The notes under the pieces are model-generated. The model was not told the origin of the DNA. It ran no database searches and saw only the letters and a program-made list of their open reading frames with translations. Shown here piece after piece: positions 36,005-44,513 of a DNA stretch of 64,000 bases. The stretch's first letter is position 1. Each line of letters starts with the position of its first letter. The position numbers were made by a program, and so were the translations under genes. The DNA is from Pseudomonas sp. RIT409 (lineage in GTDB: Bacteria > Pseudomonadota > Gammaproteobacteria > Pseudomonadales > Pseudomonadaceae), in the NCBI RefSeq assembly GCF_003052515.2, contig NZ_QARE02000015.1:62001-126000 (forward strand). The letters run 5' to 3'.

Positions 36005-37209
36005 CCATGGCCCATTTCAAGTACCGCGCACTGGACGCCGATGGCGTCGCACACAACGGCACGCTCGAAGCAAGCGATCGAGATGCCGCCGTAGCGAGTC
36101 TTCAACAGCGCAATCTGCTACTGCTGAGTCTGGAGGCTGGCGCCCCGGTCGGGCTGCGTGCGGCCATGCGCCGTAGCGTGCTCAATGGCCCGGCCCTGGT
36201 CAGCTTCACGCAGCAACTGGCCACCCTGATCGGTGCCGGTCAACCGCTGGAGCGCGCGCTGTCGACCCTGATCAGACAAAAGCATGACCCTAAACGTCTG
36301 GCACTCTTCGAACGCGTGCGCGAACAGGTCAAGGCCGGCAAACCGTTGAGCCAGGCGCTTGAAGAGGAGCACGGTCAGTTTTCCAGTCTGTACGTCAGCA
36401 TGGTGCGCGCGGGCGAAGCCGGAGGCTCGCTGGAGCACACCTTGAGCCAACTGGGCGACTACCTGGAGCGCAGTCAGAAGCTGCGCGGCGAGGTAGTCAA
36501 CGCGCTGATTTATCCGATTTTTCTCGTGGTGGGGGTACTCGGTTCGCTGGCCCTGCTGCTGGCCTATGTCGTCCCGCAATTCGTACCGATCTTCCGGGAC
36601 CTGGGCGTACCCATTCCGTGGATTACTCAAGCCATCCTCGGCCTGGGTGAGTTTTTCAGCGCGTACGGCCTCATGGTGTTGGGCGCCCTCGTTGCGACGT
36701 TATGGGGCATCGCAGTGCTGCGACGGGATCCGCGGCGCCGCCAGCGGCACGATCGTCGTCTGCTCTCGCTGAAGGTGATTGGCCCCCTGCTGCAACGCAT
36801 CGAAGCCGCGAGGCTGGCGCGCACGCTCGGCACGTTGTTGAGCAACGGCGTCGCACTGCTGCAGGCGATGAACATCGTGCGCCAGGTGTGCGGCAACCAT
36901 GCCCTTCGCGCCCAGGTTCAGCAAGCGACCGACTGGGTCAAAGGCGGCGGCACCCTCGCCCAGGCGTTCGGCGAGCAGCCGCTGCTGCCGGAGCTCGCAC
37001 TGCAGATGATCGAGGTCGGCGAACAGGCCGGCAACCTCGACAGCATGCTGCTCAAGATCGCCGATGTTTTCGACCTTGAGGCCAAGCGTGGCATCGACCG
37101 CCTGCTCGCCGCGCTGGTGCCCAGCCTGACCGTGATCATGGCCGTCATGGTCGCCGTGATCATGCTTGCCATCATGCTCCCCCTGATGAGCCTGACCAGT
37201 AACATTTGA
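36001..37209 (+). CDS. gspF: Type II secretion inner-membrane platform protein GspF
   Basis: A 402-residue polytopic protein with the two duplicated GspF domains: FTQQLATLIGAGQPLERALSTL at about residue 70 and TLGTLLSNGVALLQAMNIVRQV at about 275. Three transmembrane segments are seen (about 170-190, 220-245 and 375-398). It forms the inner-membrane platform that couples the GspE ATPase to pseudopilus assembly. Its start ATGACC overlaps the gspE stop by 4 bp, and gspG follows 10 bp after the stop. Confidence 0.92.
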   Translation: MTMAHFKYRALDADGVAHNGTLEASDRDAAVASLQQRNLLLLSLEAGAPVGLRAAMRRSVLNGPALVSFTQQLATLIGAGQPLERALSTLIRQKHDPKRLALFERVREQVKAGKPLSQALEEEHGQFSSLYVSMVRAGEAGGSLEHTLSQLGDYLERSQKLRGEVVNALIYPIFLVVGVLGSLALLLAYVVPQFVPIFRDLGVPIPWITQAILGLGEFFSAYGLMVLGALVATLWGIAVLRRDPRRRQRHDRRLLSLKVIGPLLQRIEAARLARTLGTLLSNGVALLQAMNIVRQVCGNHALRAQVQQATDWVKGGGTLAQAFGEQPLLPELALQMIEVGEQAGNLDSMLLKIADVFDLEAKRGIDRLLAALVPSLTVIMAVMVAVIMLAIMLPLMSLTSNI

Positions 37210-37219
37210 GGACTTATAC

Positions 37220-37645
37220 ATGACTCGATTCACCTCAGCGCCTGGCCGTCGCCAAGGCGGCTTCACCCTGTTGGAAATGCTCGCGGTGATCGTGCTGCTG
37301 GGCATCGTCGCCACCATCGTCGTGCGTCAGGTCGGCGGCAACGTGGATAAAGGCAAATACGGCGCCGGCAAGGCACAGCTCGCCAGCTTGAGCATGAAAA
37401 TCGAAAGCTATGGGCTGGATGTCGGGTCACCGCCGGCCAACCTGCAGCAACTGGTGACCAAACCGGCCAATGCCACTGGCTGGGCAGGGCCTTACGCGAA
37501 GTCGTCGGACCTCAAGGACCCGTTCGGTCATGCATTCGGCTATCGCTACCCCGGTGAGCACGGCAGCTTCGATCTGATTTTCTATGGCCAGGACGGCCAG
37601 CCCGGCGGCGATGGCTACAAAGCCGACCTCGGTAACTGGGAATAA
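37220..37645 (+). CDS. gspG: Major pseudopilin GspG
   Basis: A 141-residue pseudopilin. A short basic leader ends in the prepilin peptidase site QGG|FTLLEMLAVIVLLG with Glu at +5; a hydrophobic helix and a globular C-terminal domain with the Ca-binding-loop type GDGYKADLGNWE follow. Family knowledge: GspG polymerises into the periplasmic pseudopilus that pushes substrates through the secretin. No prepilin peptidase gene is present in this cluster, so processing would depend on a PilD elsewhere. Confidence 0.92.
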   Translation: MTRFTSAPGRRQGGFTLLEMLAVIVLLGIVATIVVRQVGGNVDKGKYGAGKAQLASLSMKIESYGLDVGSPPANLQQLVTKPANATGWAGPYAKSSDLKDPFGHAFGYRYPGEHGSFDLIFYGQDGQPGGDGYKADLGNWE

Positions 37646-37646
37646 C

Positions 37647-38084
37647 ATGCGTGCCCTGCCCCGCGCCCGCGGCTTCACCCTGTTCGAATTGCTGGTGGTG
37701 ATCGTACTGATCGGCATCAGCGTCGCGCTGGTGGGCTATGGCGTGGGCAAAGGTCTGCATGCCGCCAGCGAGCGGCGAGCGCTGAGTGAAGTGGTGCAGG
37801 CACTCCGCGCGGCGCGGGTTCAGGCCATCGTTACCGGGCAACCGGCGCAGACGCGTTTCGATCTGAAAGACGGGCAGTTTCAGGGTCCCTTGCAAAAAGT
37901 CCGACGGCTGCCCAGCGACATGCACGTGCAATTGCAAACGGCGGAAGGACTTGGCTCGGCCTTTGAGTTCTATCCGGACGGCGGAGCCAGCGGCGGGCAT
38001 GTGCTCTTGACACGCAATGACAAGCGATGGCGGGTCGATATCAACTGGCTCACCGGCAACGTGCAGTTGCGGGCGCTCAATTGA
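37647..38084 (+). CDS. gspH: Minor pseudopilin GspH
   Basis: A 145-residue minor pseudopilin. ATG 37647 directly follows the gspG stop and leads into a basic leader and the peptidase site ARG|FTLFELLVVIVLIG with Glu at +5. The C-terminal domain (ARVQAIVTGQPAQTRFDLKDG, then FYPDGGASGGHVLL) is the GspH fold. A longer in-frame start inside gspG lacks a leader peptide pattern. GspH is part of the pseudopilus tip region with I, J and K. Confidence 0.88.
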   Translation: MRALPRARGFTLFELLVVIVLIGISVALVGYGVGKGLHAASERRALSEVVQALRAARVQAIVTGQPAQTRFDLKDGQFQGPLQKVRRLPSDMHVQLQTAEGLGSAFEFYPDGGASGGHVLLTRNDKRWRVDINWLTGNVQLRALN

Positions 38085-38449
38085 GCGCTCAGCGCGGTTT
38101 CACCCTGCTGGAGATGCTCGCCGCCCTTGCGGTGCTGGCGGTCTGCAGCAGCGTGCTGGTGGTCGCCTTCGGTCAGAGCGCCCGCGCCCTGCAGCAGACC
38201 CAGCGCAGCGATCGGCTGAGCCTGATCGCCCGGTCATTGATGGATGAAGCGCGTTCGAGCCGCCTGCGGGCCGGCGTGACAGAGGGCGACAGGTCAGGCG
38301 CGAAATGGCGGCTGGAGGTCAGCGCCGCGCCGGCGAGTCAAGCACCGCTGGCCACATGGCGGCTGGACCTTCAGGTCAGCGAGGGGACCCGACATGTGCA
38401 TTACAGCACGCTGCAAGTGCGCAGCGCCGGAACCAGGGCGGACCGATGA
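38081..38449 (+). CDS. gspI: Minor pseudopilin GspI
   Basis: A 122-residue minor pseudopilin. The TTG at 38081 overlaps the gspH stop (TTGA) and gives a very short leader LSAQRG|FTLLEMLAALAVLAVC, with Glu at +5. The C-terminal domain with two short strands (TWRLDLQVSE and HVHYSTLQV) is of GspI type. A longer upstream start would extend into gspH and is less likely. GspI initiates the tip complex with GspJ and GspK. Confidence 0.85.
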   Translation: MSAQRGFTLLEMLAALAVLAVCSSVLVVAFGQSARALQQTQRSDRLSLIARSLMDEARSSRLRAGVTEGDRSGAKWRLEVSAAPASQAPLATWRLDLQVSEGTRHVHYSTLQVRSAGTRADR

Positions 38450-39060
38450 AGCACCGCACCCAGGGTTTTACGCTGCTCGAAGTGCTCGTGGTCCTGAGCC
38501 TGCTGGGTGTGCTGCTGACGCTGGTCGCAGCCGGACTCACCGGCGCCAACCGCGCACTGGGCAAGGCTGAGCGTTTCAGTACACGACTGGACGAAGTGCG
38601 TTCGACCCAGAATTTTCTGCGCACTGCCATCGGCCAGGCCTTGCCACTGGCCGCCGGTGCGGAGGGCCCCGCGTCAGCGCCGGTGTTCGAGGGGCACGCT
38701 CACAGCCTGCGCTTTTATGCGCCGTTGATGCCTTGGCTCGGCGGCGGTTTGTACCGCTACAGCGTTTCGCTCGCGGCAGGGCATCGCTTGCAAGTCAATC
38801 TGGAACGCCTGAGTGACCAACGCTTGCTGCCTGCACAGGATGAGCCTCAGGTGCTGTTGCACCAGGTCAGCAGCCTTGCATTCAGCTATCGCGGGATTTC
38901 CCCCCAGGGCGTGGCCACGGACTGGCTCGATCACTGGCCGTGGCCGGGGCGTTTGCCGGTGAGCGTGAGGATCGACGTGCAACTGGCGGGCCCCGTGCCT
39001 TGGCCACAGCAGAGTATCGATCTGCGACTGGACTTGTCGTCAGAGGCCCGAACGTTATGA
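38446..39060 (+). CDS. gspJ: Minor pseudopilin GspJ
   Basis: A 204-residue minor pseudopilin with the site TQG|FTLLEVLVVLSLLGVLLTL and Glu at +5. The body (AERFSTRLDEVRSTQNFLRTA, ASAPVFEGHAHSLRFYAPL, WLDHWPWPGRLPVSVRIDV) fits GspJ. The ATG overlaps the gspI stop as ATGA. With I and K it forms the trimeric tip that binds substrate. Confidence 0.88.
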   Translation: MKHRTQGFTLLEVLVVLSLLGVLLTLVAAGLTGANRALGKAERFSTRLDEVRSTQNFLRTAIGQALPLAAGAEGPASAPVFEGHAHSLRFYAPLMPWLGGGLYRYSVSLAAGHRLQVNLERLSDQRLLPAQDEPQVLLHQVSSLAFSYRGISPQGVATDWLDHWPWPGRLPVSVRIDVQLAGPVPWPQQSIDLRLDLSSEARTL

Positions 39061-39779
39061 CGCGTCAACGCGGCGTGGCCCTGTTGCTCGTTCTCTGGGT
39101 GCTGGCGCTGCTGAGCACGCTGCTCGCCGGGCTGTTGGGGTGGGTGCATCTGCAGAACCGTCAGGCTCTGTGGCAGCGCCAGCATACCCAGGCCGTCCTG
39201 GCCGCTGAAGCAGGCCTGGCCATGGCGGTGACCGCACAGTTGGATCGCGACCCGCATCGTCACTGGCTGGCCGACGGGCAGCCTCATGCGCTGCGCTTCG
39301 ACGACGCGACCCTGGCCGTCAGCCTGGTCAGTGAGGCTGGAAAGCTGGACGTGAATGCTGCGCCCGTCGAGTCGTTCATGCGTCTGGTGCTGGCGTGTGG
39401 TGGATCGAACGCACAGGCACAGGCCGTTTCGGGCGCACTGAACCAACGACGGGGCGCAGACCGTCAGCCGCTGCGCACGGTCGAGGAGGTCCGGGAATTA
39501 CCGGCAATGGATCAACGGGTTTACCAGTGCGCCAGCGCGCACCTGACCCTGTGGAGCGGGCTGCCAGCACCGGATGCTGCGTTGGCATCGGGCTGGTTGC
39601 GGCGGGTCCTGAACCTGCCTCAGGCCAGCTCCGCTGCCCAAGACGCGGGCCCCGTCGTCACCGTACAGAGCCAGGCGACATTGCCCGGCGGTTTTAACGC
39701 GACGCTGATCGTCACGCTGTTACTCAACCCATCGAAGGAGGGTGCCAGGCCTTATCGGGTCCTGCGCTGGCAAGAATGA
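39057..39779 (+). CDS. gspK: Minor pseudopilin GspK
   Basis: A 240-residue GspK-like pseudopilin. Its leader MTRQRG is followed by VALLLVLWVLALLSTLLAG without the +5 Glu, as usual for GspK. The domain EAGKLDVNAAPVESFMRLVLACGG and the LRTVEEVRELPAM helix-hairpin section match the family, but the protein is shorter than the ~320 residues of well-studied GspK. ATG at 39057 overlaps gspJ by 4 bp (ATGA). It lacks Glu5 and is thought to cap the pseudopilus tip. Confidence 0.87.
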   Translation: MTRQRGVALLLVLWVLALLSTLLAGLLGWVHLQNRQALWQRQHTQAVLAAEAGLAMAVTAQLDRDPHRHWLADGQPHALRFDDATLAVSLVSEAGKLDVNAAPVESFMRLVLACGGSNAQAQAVSGALNQRRGADRQPLRTVEEVRELPAMDQRVYQCASAHLTLWSGLPAPDAALASGWLRRVLNLPQASSAAQDAGPVVTVQSQATLPGGFNATLIVTLLLNPSKEGARPYRVLRWQE

Positions 39780-40807
39780 AGCATTTACTTTCCAAGCGGT
39801 TCGCCCCGCTCCAGGCCCGCCTGCACAGCCAGTGGGATGGGAGCCTCGCCCAACAGGCCTGGCGCGCCTGGCTGAATGAGCTGCAGGCGCTGCTCCCTGC
39901 CGCTGTCCGTGACCGCTGGCTGGCGCAGGCCCGTGAACGCGTGATCGAATGGCCGCTCAGTCTCCCCGTTGACGCAGCGGACGAAGATCGCCTGGTCCTG
40001 ACGTTGCCTGCGAATCTGCTGCTGATTCAGACCCTGAACCTGCCAGCCGCTGCAATGCGGGATCTGCAGACCGTCATCGGTTTCGAGCTCGACAAGTACA
40101 CGCCCTTCCCTCGCGACCAACTGCAGTACGTCGCCCGCGTCACCGGCAAGGATGGCGCATGGGTTCAGGTGCTCCTGGTGGCCGTGCTGCGCGAGCGTTT
40201 GCAGCCGATACTCGATGCCTGCCGTGCGCAAGGCCTGGTGCTGCATGCGGTCGATGGCTGCAATGCACAGGGGCAACGGTTGGGCATCGACCTGTTGCCG
40301 GTCGATCAGCGCCCGCCACGCAAGGCCCACGCACGGTTGAGCGGCTACCTGACGCTGGTGTGCGGTGCACTGGTGGTGAGCTGCATGGTGCTCTGGCTCG
40401 ATGCGCGTCAAACCAGGGTCGAGGCCATGCAGCGCGCCGTCGATGCGCAACGGGATGATGTCCGAGCCGTCCAGGATCTGCGCCGTGAACTGATCAATAC
40501 CCAGGGGGCTGCTCGCTACCTGGCTCAGCAAAAAGCGGCGCAGCCGACGCTGTCCAGCGTACTGGTGGACCTGACGGGATGCTTGGGTGCCGACACTTGG
40601 GTCGAGCAGCTGGAAATCAGCGACGGCGGCGGCGTATCGCTCTCCGGTCAAAGTGCCAAGGCCAGCGCGCTGATCGCTCGCATGAAAGACTGCAAGACCC
40701 TGAGCGACGCGCAGTTCCAAGGCATCATCCAACCCGACGCCCAGACCGGAAAAGACCGGTTTTCGCTGCGTGCGCACCTGCGCAAGGAGGCGGTCGATGC
40801 GCCGTGA
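39776..40807 (+). CDS. gspL: GspL-like inner-membrane protein of the T2SS
   Basis: A 343-residue bitopic protein. The cytoplasmic part (residues 1-195) has the actin-like/PilM-like sequence VIGFELDKYTPFPRDQLQYVARV; one transmembrane helix lies near 200-220 (LTLVCGALVVSCMVLWL), and the periplasmic part resembles PilN/GspL. Family knowledge: GspL binds the N-terminal domain of GspE and links it to GspM. Its ATG overlaps the gspK stop (ATGA), and it overlaps gspM by 11 bp. Confidence 0.83.
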   Translation: MKHLLSKRFAPLQARLHSQWDGSLAQQAWRAWLNELQALLPAAVRDRWLAQARERVIEWPLSLPVDAADEDRLVLTLPANLLLIQTLNLPAAAMRDLQTVIGFELDKYTPFPRDQLQYVARVTGKDGAWVQVLLVAVLRERLQPILDACRAQGLVLHAVDGCNAQGQRLGIDLLPVDQRPPRKAHARLSGYLTLVCGALVVSCMVLWLDARQTRVEAMQRAVDAQRDDVRAVQDLRRELINTQGAARYLAQQKAAQPTLSSVLVDLTGCLGADTWVEQLEISDGGGVSLSGQSAKASALIARMKDCKTLSDAQFQGIIQPDAQTGKDRFSLRAHLRKEAVDAP

Positions 40808-41450
40808 ACTGACTCGTCGAGAGCGCCGCGGGGCGGCGCTCATCGTCCTGGCCCTGCTGCTGTGGGCGGCATGGTGGCTGCTGGTACAAAGCTGGTTCCT
40901 CGACCCGTTGAATGAGCTGGAGGAACAGGCTGACGCCCTGCGCACCCAACAGCAACGTTACGCCGCCGTCCTGGCAGAACGCGACGGCCTGGAACAGCGC
41001 CTGCAGGCTGCGCGCCGGGACCCTTCCAGCCGCAGCAGCCTGTTGCCGGGCGAAGACCCGGGTGCAGTGGCCGCAGACCTGATGCAACGCAGCCTGGACC
41101 TGGTGAAAGCGCATGCCTCGGAAGGCCCGGGCTGCCAAGTCACCCAACGCATGCCGATCACCCCGGAGCACGACAGCGCCGAGCCCTACCGCCAAGTCAA
41201 AGTCAGCCTGACCCTGGAGTGCGCGTTGGAGCCTCTGGCCAACCTGCTGCACGACATTGAATACGGCCAGCCCTTTCTATTCGTCGACACCCTGAGCCTG
41301 CGCCGCGCCACATCGGCTCCCGCCACGGGCGGTGCCGGGCGTCTGCAGGTGCACCTGCTGCTGCGCGGCTACCTGCAACAGGCACCGACTCCATCGTCCC
41401 CAGGACCACAACGCGAACAGTCCGCACCCAGCGAGGCCCCCGAAGCATGA
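40797..41450 (+). CDS. gspM: GspM/PilO-like T2SS inner-membrane protein
   Basis: A 217-residue bitopic membrane protein. After a basic N-terminus (MRRELTRRERRG) comes one transmembrane helix (AALIVLALLLWAAWWLLVQ), then a coiled-coil stretch (EEQADALRTQQQRYAAVLAERDGLEQRL) and a ferredoxin-like periplasmic domain (YGQPFLFVDTLSLRRA), the GspM_II/PilO arrangement. GspM partners GspL. The start ATG 40797 lies within the end of gspL, and its stop overlaps the next gene by 4 bp (ATGA). Confidence 0.85.
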   Translation: MRRELTRRERRGAALIVLALLLWAAWWLLVQSWFLDPLNELEEQADALRTQQQRYAAVLAERDGLEQRLQAARRDPSSRSSLLPGEDPGAVAADLMQRSLDLVKAHASEGPGCQVTQRMPITPEHDSAEPYRQVKVSLTLECALEPLANLLHDIEYGQPFLFVDTLSLRRATSAPATGGAGRLQVHLLLRGYLQQAPTPSSPGPQREQSAPSEAPEA

Positions 41451-41962
41451 GGCTCGATACCCTGACCCTGACGCTCTTGGCAGGGACCGCCCTTCTGACG
41501 GTAACCACCGTCGGTCTGCTCCTGGGCGCTGGTCAAACCCCTGAGTGGCTGCCAGCGGGCGAAACCCGTGAATGGGCCCCCGCTGCCAGGCCCCCGACCA
41601 TTGAGCCGATACCCCCTCAGGCCGTGGCGCTGGTCTGGCAGCAGTCGATGTTCAGCCCCGACCGCAAGCCGGACCTGGTAACCGGCAAGAATCAGCCCTC
41701 ATCCCTGGACGGCATTCGCCTCAGCGGCGTGATCATCGAAGGACAAGCTCAATGGGTGCTCCTGCGCATGCCAGACAAACGCAACCTGAAACTGGCCGTC
41801 GGCAGCACGCTCGATAACGGCTGGACCCTCACCGCTGCGACACCTCAGCAGGCGACTTTCAGCCATCAGGGTCAGACCCGCGAGCTGCGCCTGCCTTTGC
41901 TTCGCCTGCCACCGCCCTCAAACGTTCCCCCTATTACCCTTCCAGACGTACGCACACCATGA
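41447..41962 (+). CDS. gspN: GspN/GspC-like inner-membrane protein (HR domain)
   Basis: A 171-residue protein with an N-terminal transmembrane helix (residues 5-28), a Pro-rich linker and a C-terminal domain SLDGIRLSGVIIEGQAQWVLLRMP. This domain is the homology-region (HR/PilP-like) fold of GspC that contacts the secretin's N0 domain. It sits where xpsN lies in the Xanthomonas xps operon. No separate gspC is present, so this gene probably does GspC's job (inference). It overlaps gspM and gspD by 4 bp on each side (ATGA). Confidence 0.8.
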   Translation: MRLDTLTLTLLAGTALLTVTTVGLLLGAGQTPEWLPAGETREWAPAARPPTIEPIPPQAVALVWQQSMFSPDRKPDLVTGKNQPSSLDGIRLSGVIIEGQAQWVLLRMPDKRNLKLAVGSTLDNGWTLTAATPQQATFSHQGQTRELRLPLLRLPPPSNVPPITLPDVRTP

Positions 41963-44250
41963 ACGATCGCCACCTTCACGTGTTCCATTTGCGCAGCCCG
42001 ATGATTTGCCTGGCCGCCGCCATCGCACTGGCCGGTTGCGCCGAGACGCCCCGCCACTTCGAAAACGACCCGGCACTGATGCACGAAGCATTGCAAGGCA
42101 CCGGCTCCCAGCGCGGGCCGGTAGCCGACGTGCCCCCGCAATCTGCGCCGTCGAATCCGGACGCCAGGACGGTGCCGCGCCAGCAGATCATTCGGGGAAG
42201 CCAAACATTCGTGCACAGCCCCGCAGCCCCATCGGCCGGTGCTGCGCAGCCCAGCGGCGATATCGTCTTCAACTTCACCAATCAGCCCATCGAAGCGGTG
42301 ATCAACAGCGTGATGGGGGATCTGCTGCACGAAAACTACAGCATTGCCCAAGGCGTCAAAGGCGACGTCAGCTTTTCCACGTCAAAGCCAGTCAACAAAC
42401 AACAGGCGCTGTCCATCCTGGAAACCCTGTTGTCATGGACTGACAACGCGATGATTCGCCAAGGCGACCGCTACGTAATTCTTCCGGCCAATCAGGCCGT
42501 GGCCGGCAAACTGGTGCCGGAGATGCCGGTGGCGCGACCGTCCAGCGGCCTCTCGGCGCGCCTGTTCCCCCTGCATTACATCTCGGCCACCGAAATGCAG
42601 AAGCTGCTCAAGCCCTTTGCCAGGGACAACGCCTTTCTGCTCGTCGACCCGGGACGCAACGTGCTCAGCCTGGCCGGCACGCCCGACGAACTGGCCAACT
42701 ATCAGGACACCATCGACACCTTCGATGTCGACTGGCTCAAAGGGATGTCCGTTGGGGTCTACGGCCTGCAGCGCGCGACCGTCGGCGAACTGATGCCGGA
42801 ACTCAAGAAGATGTTCGGCCCCGACAGCGGCATGCCCATGGCGGGGATGGTGCGCTTCCTGCCGATTGAGCGCACCAACTCGGTCGTGGCGTTTTCCGCG
42901 CAGCCTCGTTATCTGAGCGAAGTCGGTGACTGGATTCACACCATCGACGAAGGCGGCGGTAACGAACCGCAGATGTACGTCTACGACGTACGGAACATGA
43001 AGGCCACGGACCTTGCCCGATACCTGCGCCAGATCTACGGCAACGGCCAGATCAAGGACGACAGCGCGGCCCGGGTCGCACCCGGTTTGCGGACCCGCTC
43101 CCTGTCTTCGCTCAATGGCAGCTCAGGGGGCACGGGCATGGGATTCGGAGGGGCCGGACAAGGAATCGGCACGGCGTCAGGCATGGGGTTGAACGGCAAT
43201 GGCACACTCAACGGCAACGGGCAGGGTAACGTGCAGCCGCTCGCCGAAGAAGAAGACGAACCGACCGATGATGACGCCGGCGGCGTAGAGGGTACGGACA
43301 GCGAAACCGCCGACTCGTCATCCGGCGCGCGCCAGCGCCTCGATGACAGCACCCGCATCACCGCGCAAAAGAGCAGCAACCAGTTGCTGATTCGCACCCG
43401 TCCCGCGCAATGGGCTGAAATCGAGTCTGCGATCAAGCGGCTGGACAATGCACCGATGCAGGTGCAGATCGAGACGCGGATTCTCGAGGTCAACCTCAGC
43501 GGTGAGCTGGACTTGGGCGTGCAATGGTACCTGGGCAAGCTCGCCGGTAATTCCGGCAGTACCACGGTCGCCAACACCCCCGGCAGTCAAGGCGCGCTCG
43601 GGGGCGGCGGCGCCGGCCTCGGCGCCACGGATTCGCTGTTCTATTCGTTCGTCAGCAACAACCTGCAGGTGGCACTGCATGCGCTGGAAACCAACGGCCG
43701 CACGCAGGTGCTGTCCGCCCCGTCGCTGGTGGTCATGAATAACCAGCAGGCGCAAATCCAGGTCGGCGACAACATTCCCATCAGCCAGACGACGGTCAAC
43801 ACCAACGTGTCCAACACCACGCTGAGCAGCGTCGAATATGTCCAGACCGGGGTCATCCTGGACGTCGTTCCACGCATCAACCCCGGCGGTCTGGTGTACA
43901 TGGACATCCAGCAGCAGGTCAGCGACGCCGACAACACCGCGACGACCGACAACAACGGAAACCCGCGCATCTCCACTCGCTCGGTGTCCACTCAGGTCGC
44001 CGTGCAGAGCGGGCAAACCGTCCTTCTGGGTGGTTTGATCAAACAGGACAATAGCGACACCGCCTCATCGGTGCCCTACCTGGGGCGCATACCGGGGCTG
44101 CGCTGGCTGTTCGGCACCACCAGCAAAAGCAAGAAGCGGACTGAGTTGATCGTGCTGATTACGCCGCGCGTCGTGACCAGCAACAGCCAGGCCAGACAGG
44201 TGACGGATGACTACCGCCAGCAACTGCAATTGATCAAACCGGTGCAATAA
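41959..44250 (+). CDS. gspD: T2SS secretin GspD, lipoprotein type
   Basis: A 763-residue outer-membrane secretin. The N-terminus ends in a lipobox (LAGC, Cys27), so it should be lipidated, as in self-piloting secretins. Domains: N0 at about 90-160 (FNFTNQPIEAVINSVMGDLL), further N1-N3 domains to about 480, and the secretin domain at 500-745 (VEYVQTGVILDVVPRIN, QSGQTVLLGGLI and ELIVLITPRVV). A Gly/Asn-rich then Asp/Glu-rich insert at about 387-455 interrupts the N-domains. It forms the channel through which folded proteins leave the periplasm. Last gene of the T2SS operon; a weak hairpin follows at 44301-44325. Confidence 0.92.
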   Translation: MNDRHLHVFHLRSPMICLAAAIALAGCAETPRHFENDPALMHEALQGTGSQRGPVADVPPQSAPSNPDARTVPRQQIIRGSQTFVHSPAAPSAGAAQPSGDIVFNFTNQPIEAVINSVMGDLLHENYSIAQGVKGDVSFSTSKPVNKQQALSILETLLSWTDNAMIRQGDRYVILPANQAVAGKLVPEMPVARPSSGLSARLFPLHYISATEMQKLLKPFARDNAFLLVDPGRNVLSLAGTPDELANYQDTIDTFDVDWLKGMSVGVYGLQRATVGELMPELKKMFGPDSGMPMAGMVRFLPIERTNSVVAFSAQPRYLSEVGDWIHTIDEGGGNEPQMYVYDVRNMKATDLARYLRQIYGNGQIKDDSAARVAPGLRTRSLSSLNGSSGGTGMGFGGAGQGIGTASGMGLNGNGTLNGNGQGNVQPLAEEEDEPTDDDAGGVEGTDSETADSSSGARQRLDDSTRITAQKSSNQLLIRTRPAQWAEIESAIKRLDNAPMQVQIETRILEVNLSGELDLGVQWYLGKLAGNSGSTTVANTPGSQGALGGGGAGLGATDSLFYSFVSNNLQVALHALETNGRTQVLSAPSLVVMNNQQAQIQVGDNIPISQTTVNTNVSNTTLSSVEYVQTGVILDVVPRINPGGLVYMDIQQQVSDADNTATTDNNGNPRISTRSVSTQVAVQSGQTVLLGGLIKQDNSDTASSVPYLGRIPGLRWLFGTTSKSKKRTELIVLITPRVVTSNSQARQVTDDYRQQLQLIKPVQ

Positions 44251-44453
44251 GGGATCGCCATCACCCATTGACCCTCTGCAAACAGCCGACCGCTCCACGA
44301 GCGCCTCAGGATGAACCCGAGGCGCCCTTGGCGGGGATTAGGCTTGTAGAACAGAATTGCAAAATCTGCGCAAACTCCCCTAGGCGTCATCCGAGCATCC
44401 CGACGATCAGTGCTTAAAAGCACTCGCGCGGCCTTTCAAAATGCTTTATTTTT

Positions 44454-44466
44454 GAAATGCAGTTCT
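44454..44466. promoter_or_regulatory. IclR-type operator candidate, site A
   Basis: GAAATGCAGTTCT, 48 bp before the SMP-30 gene. It matches the rest of a five-site family (GAAAT-NNN-RTTYY) and lies beside a TTGAAA/TAAAAA pair at 16-bp spacing that may be the -35/-10, so binding would block the promoter. Confidence 0.65.
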
Positions 44467-44513
44467 ATTTAAATAAAAACCCGGCGTCCCGGCTGATTGC
44501 ATCAGGAGCGTTC

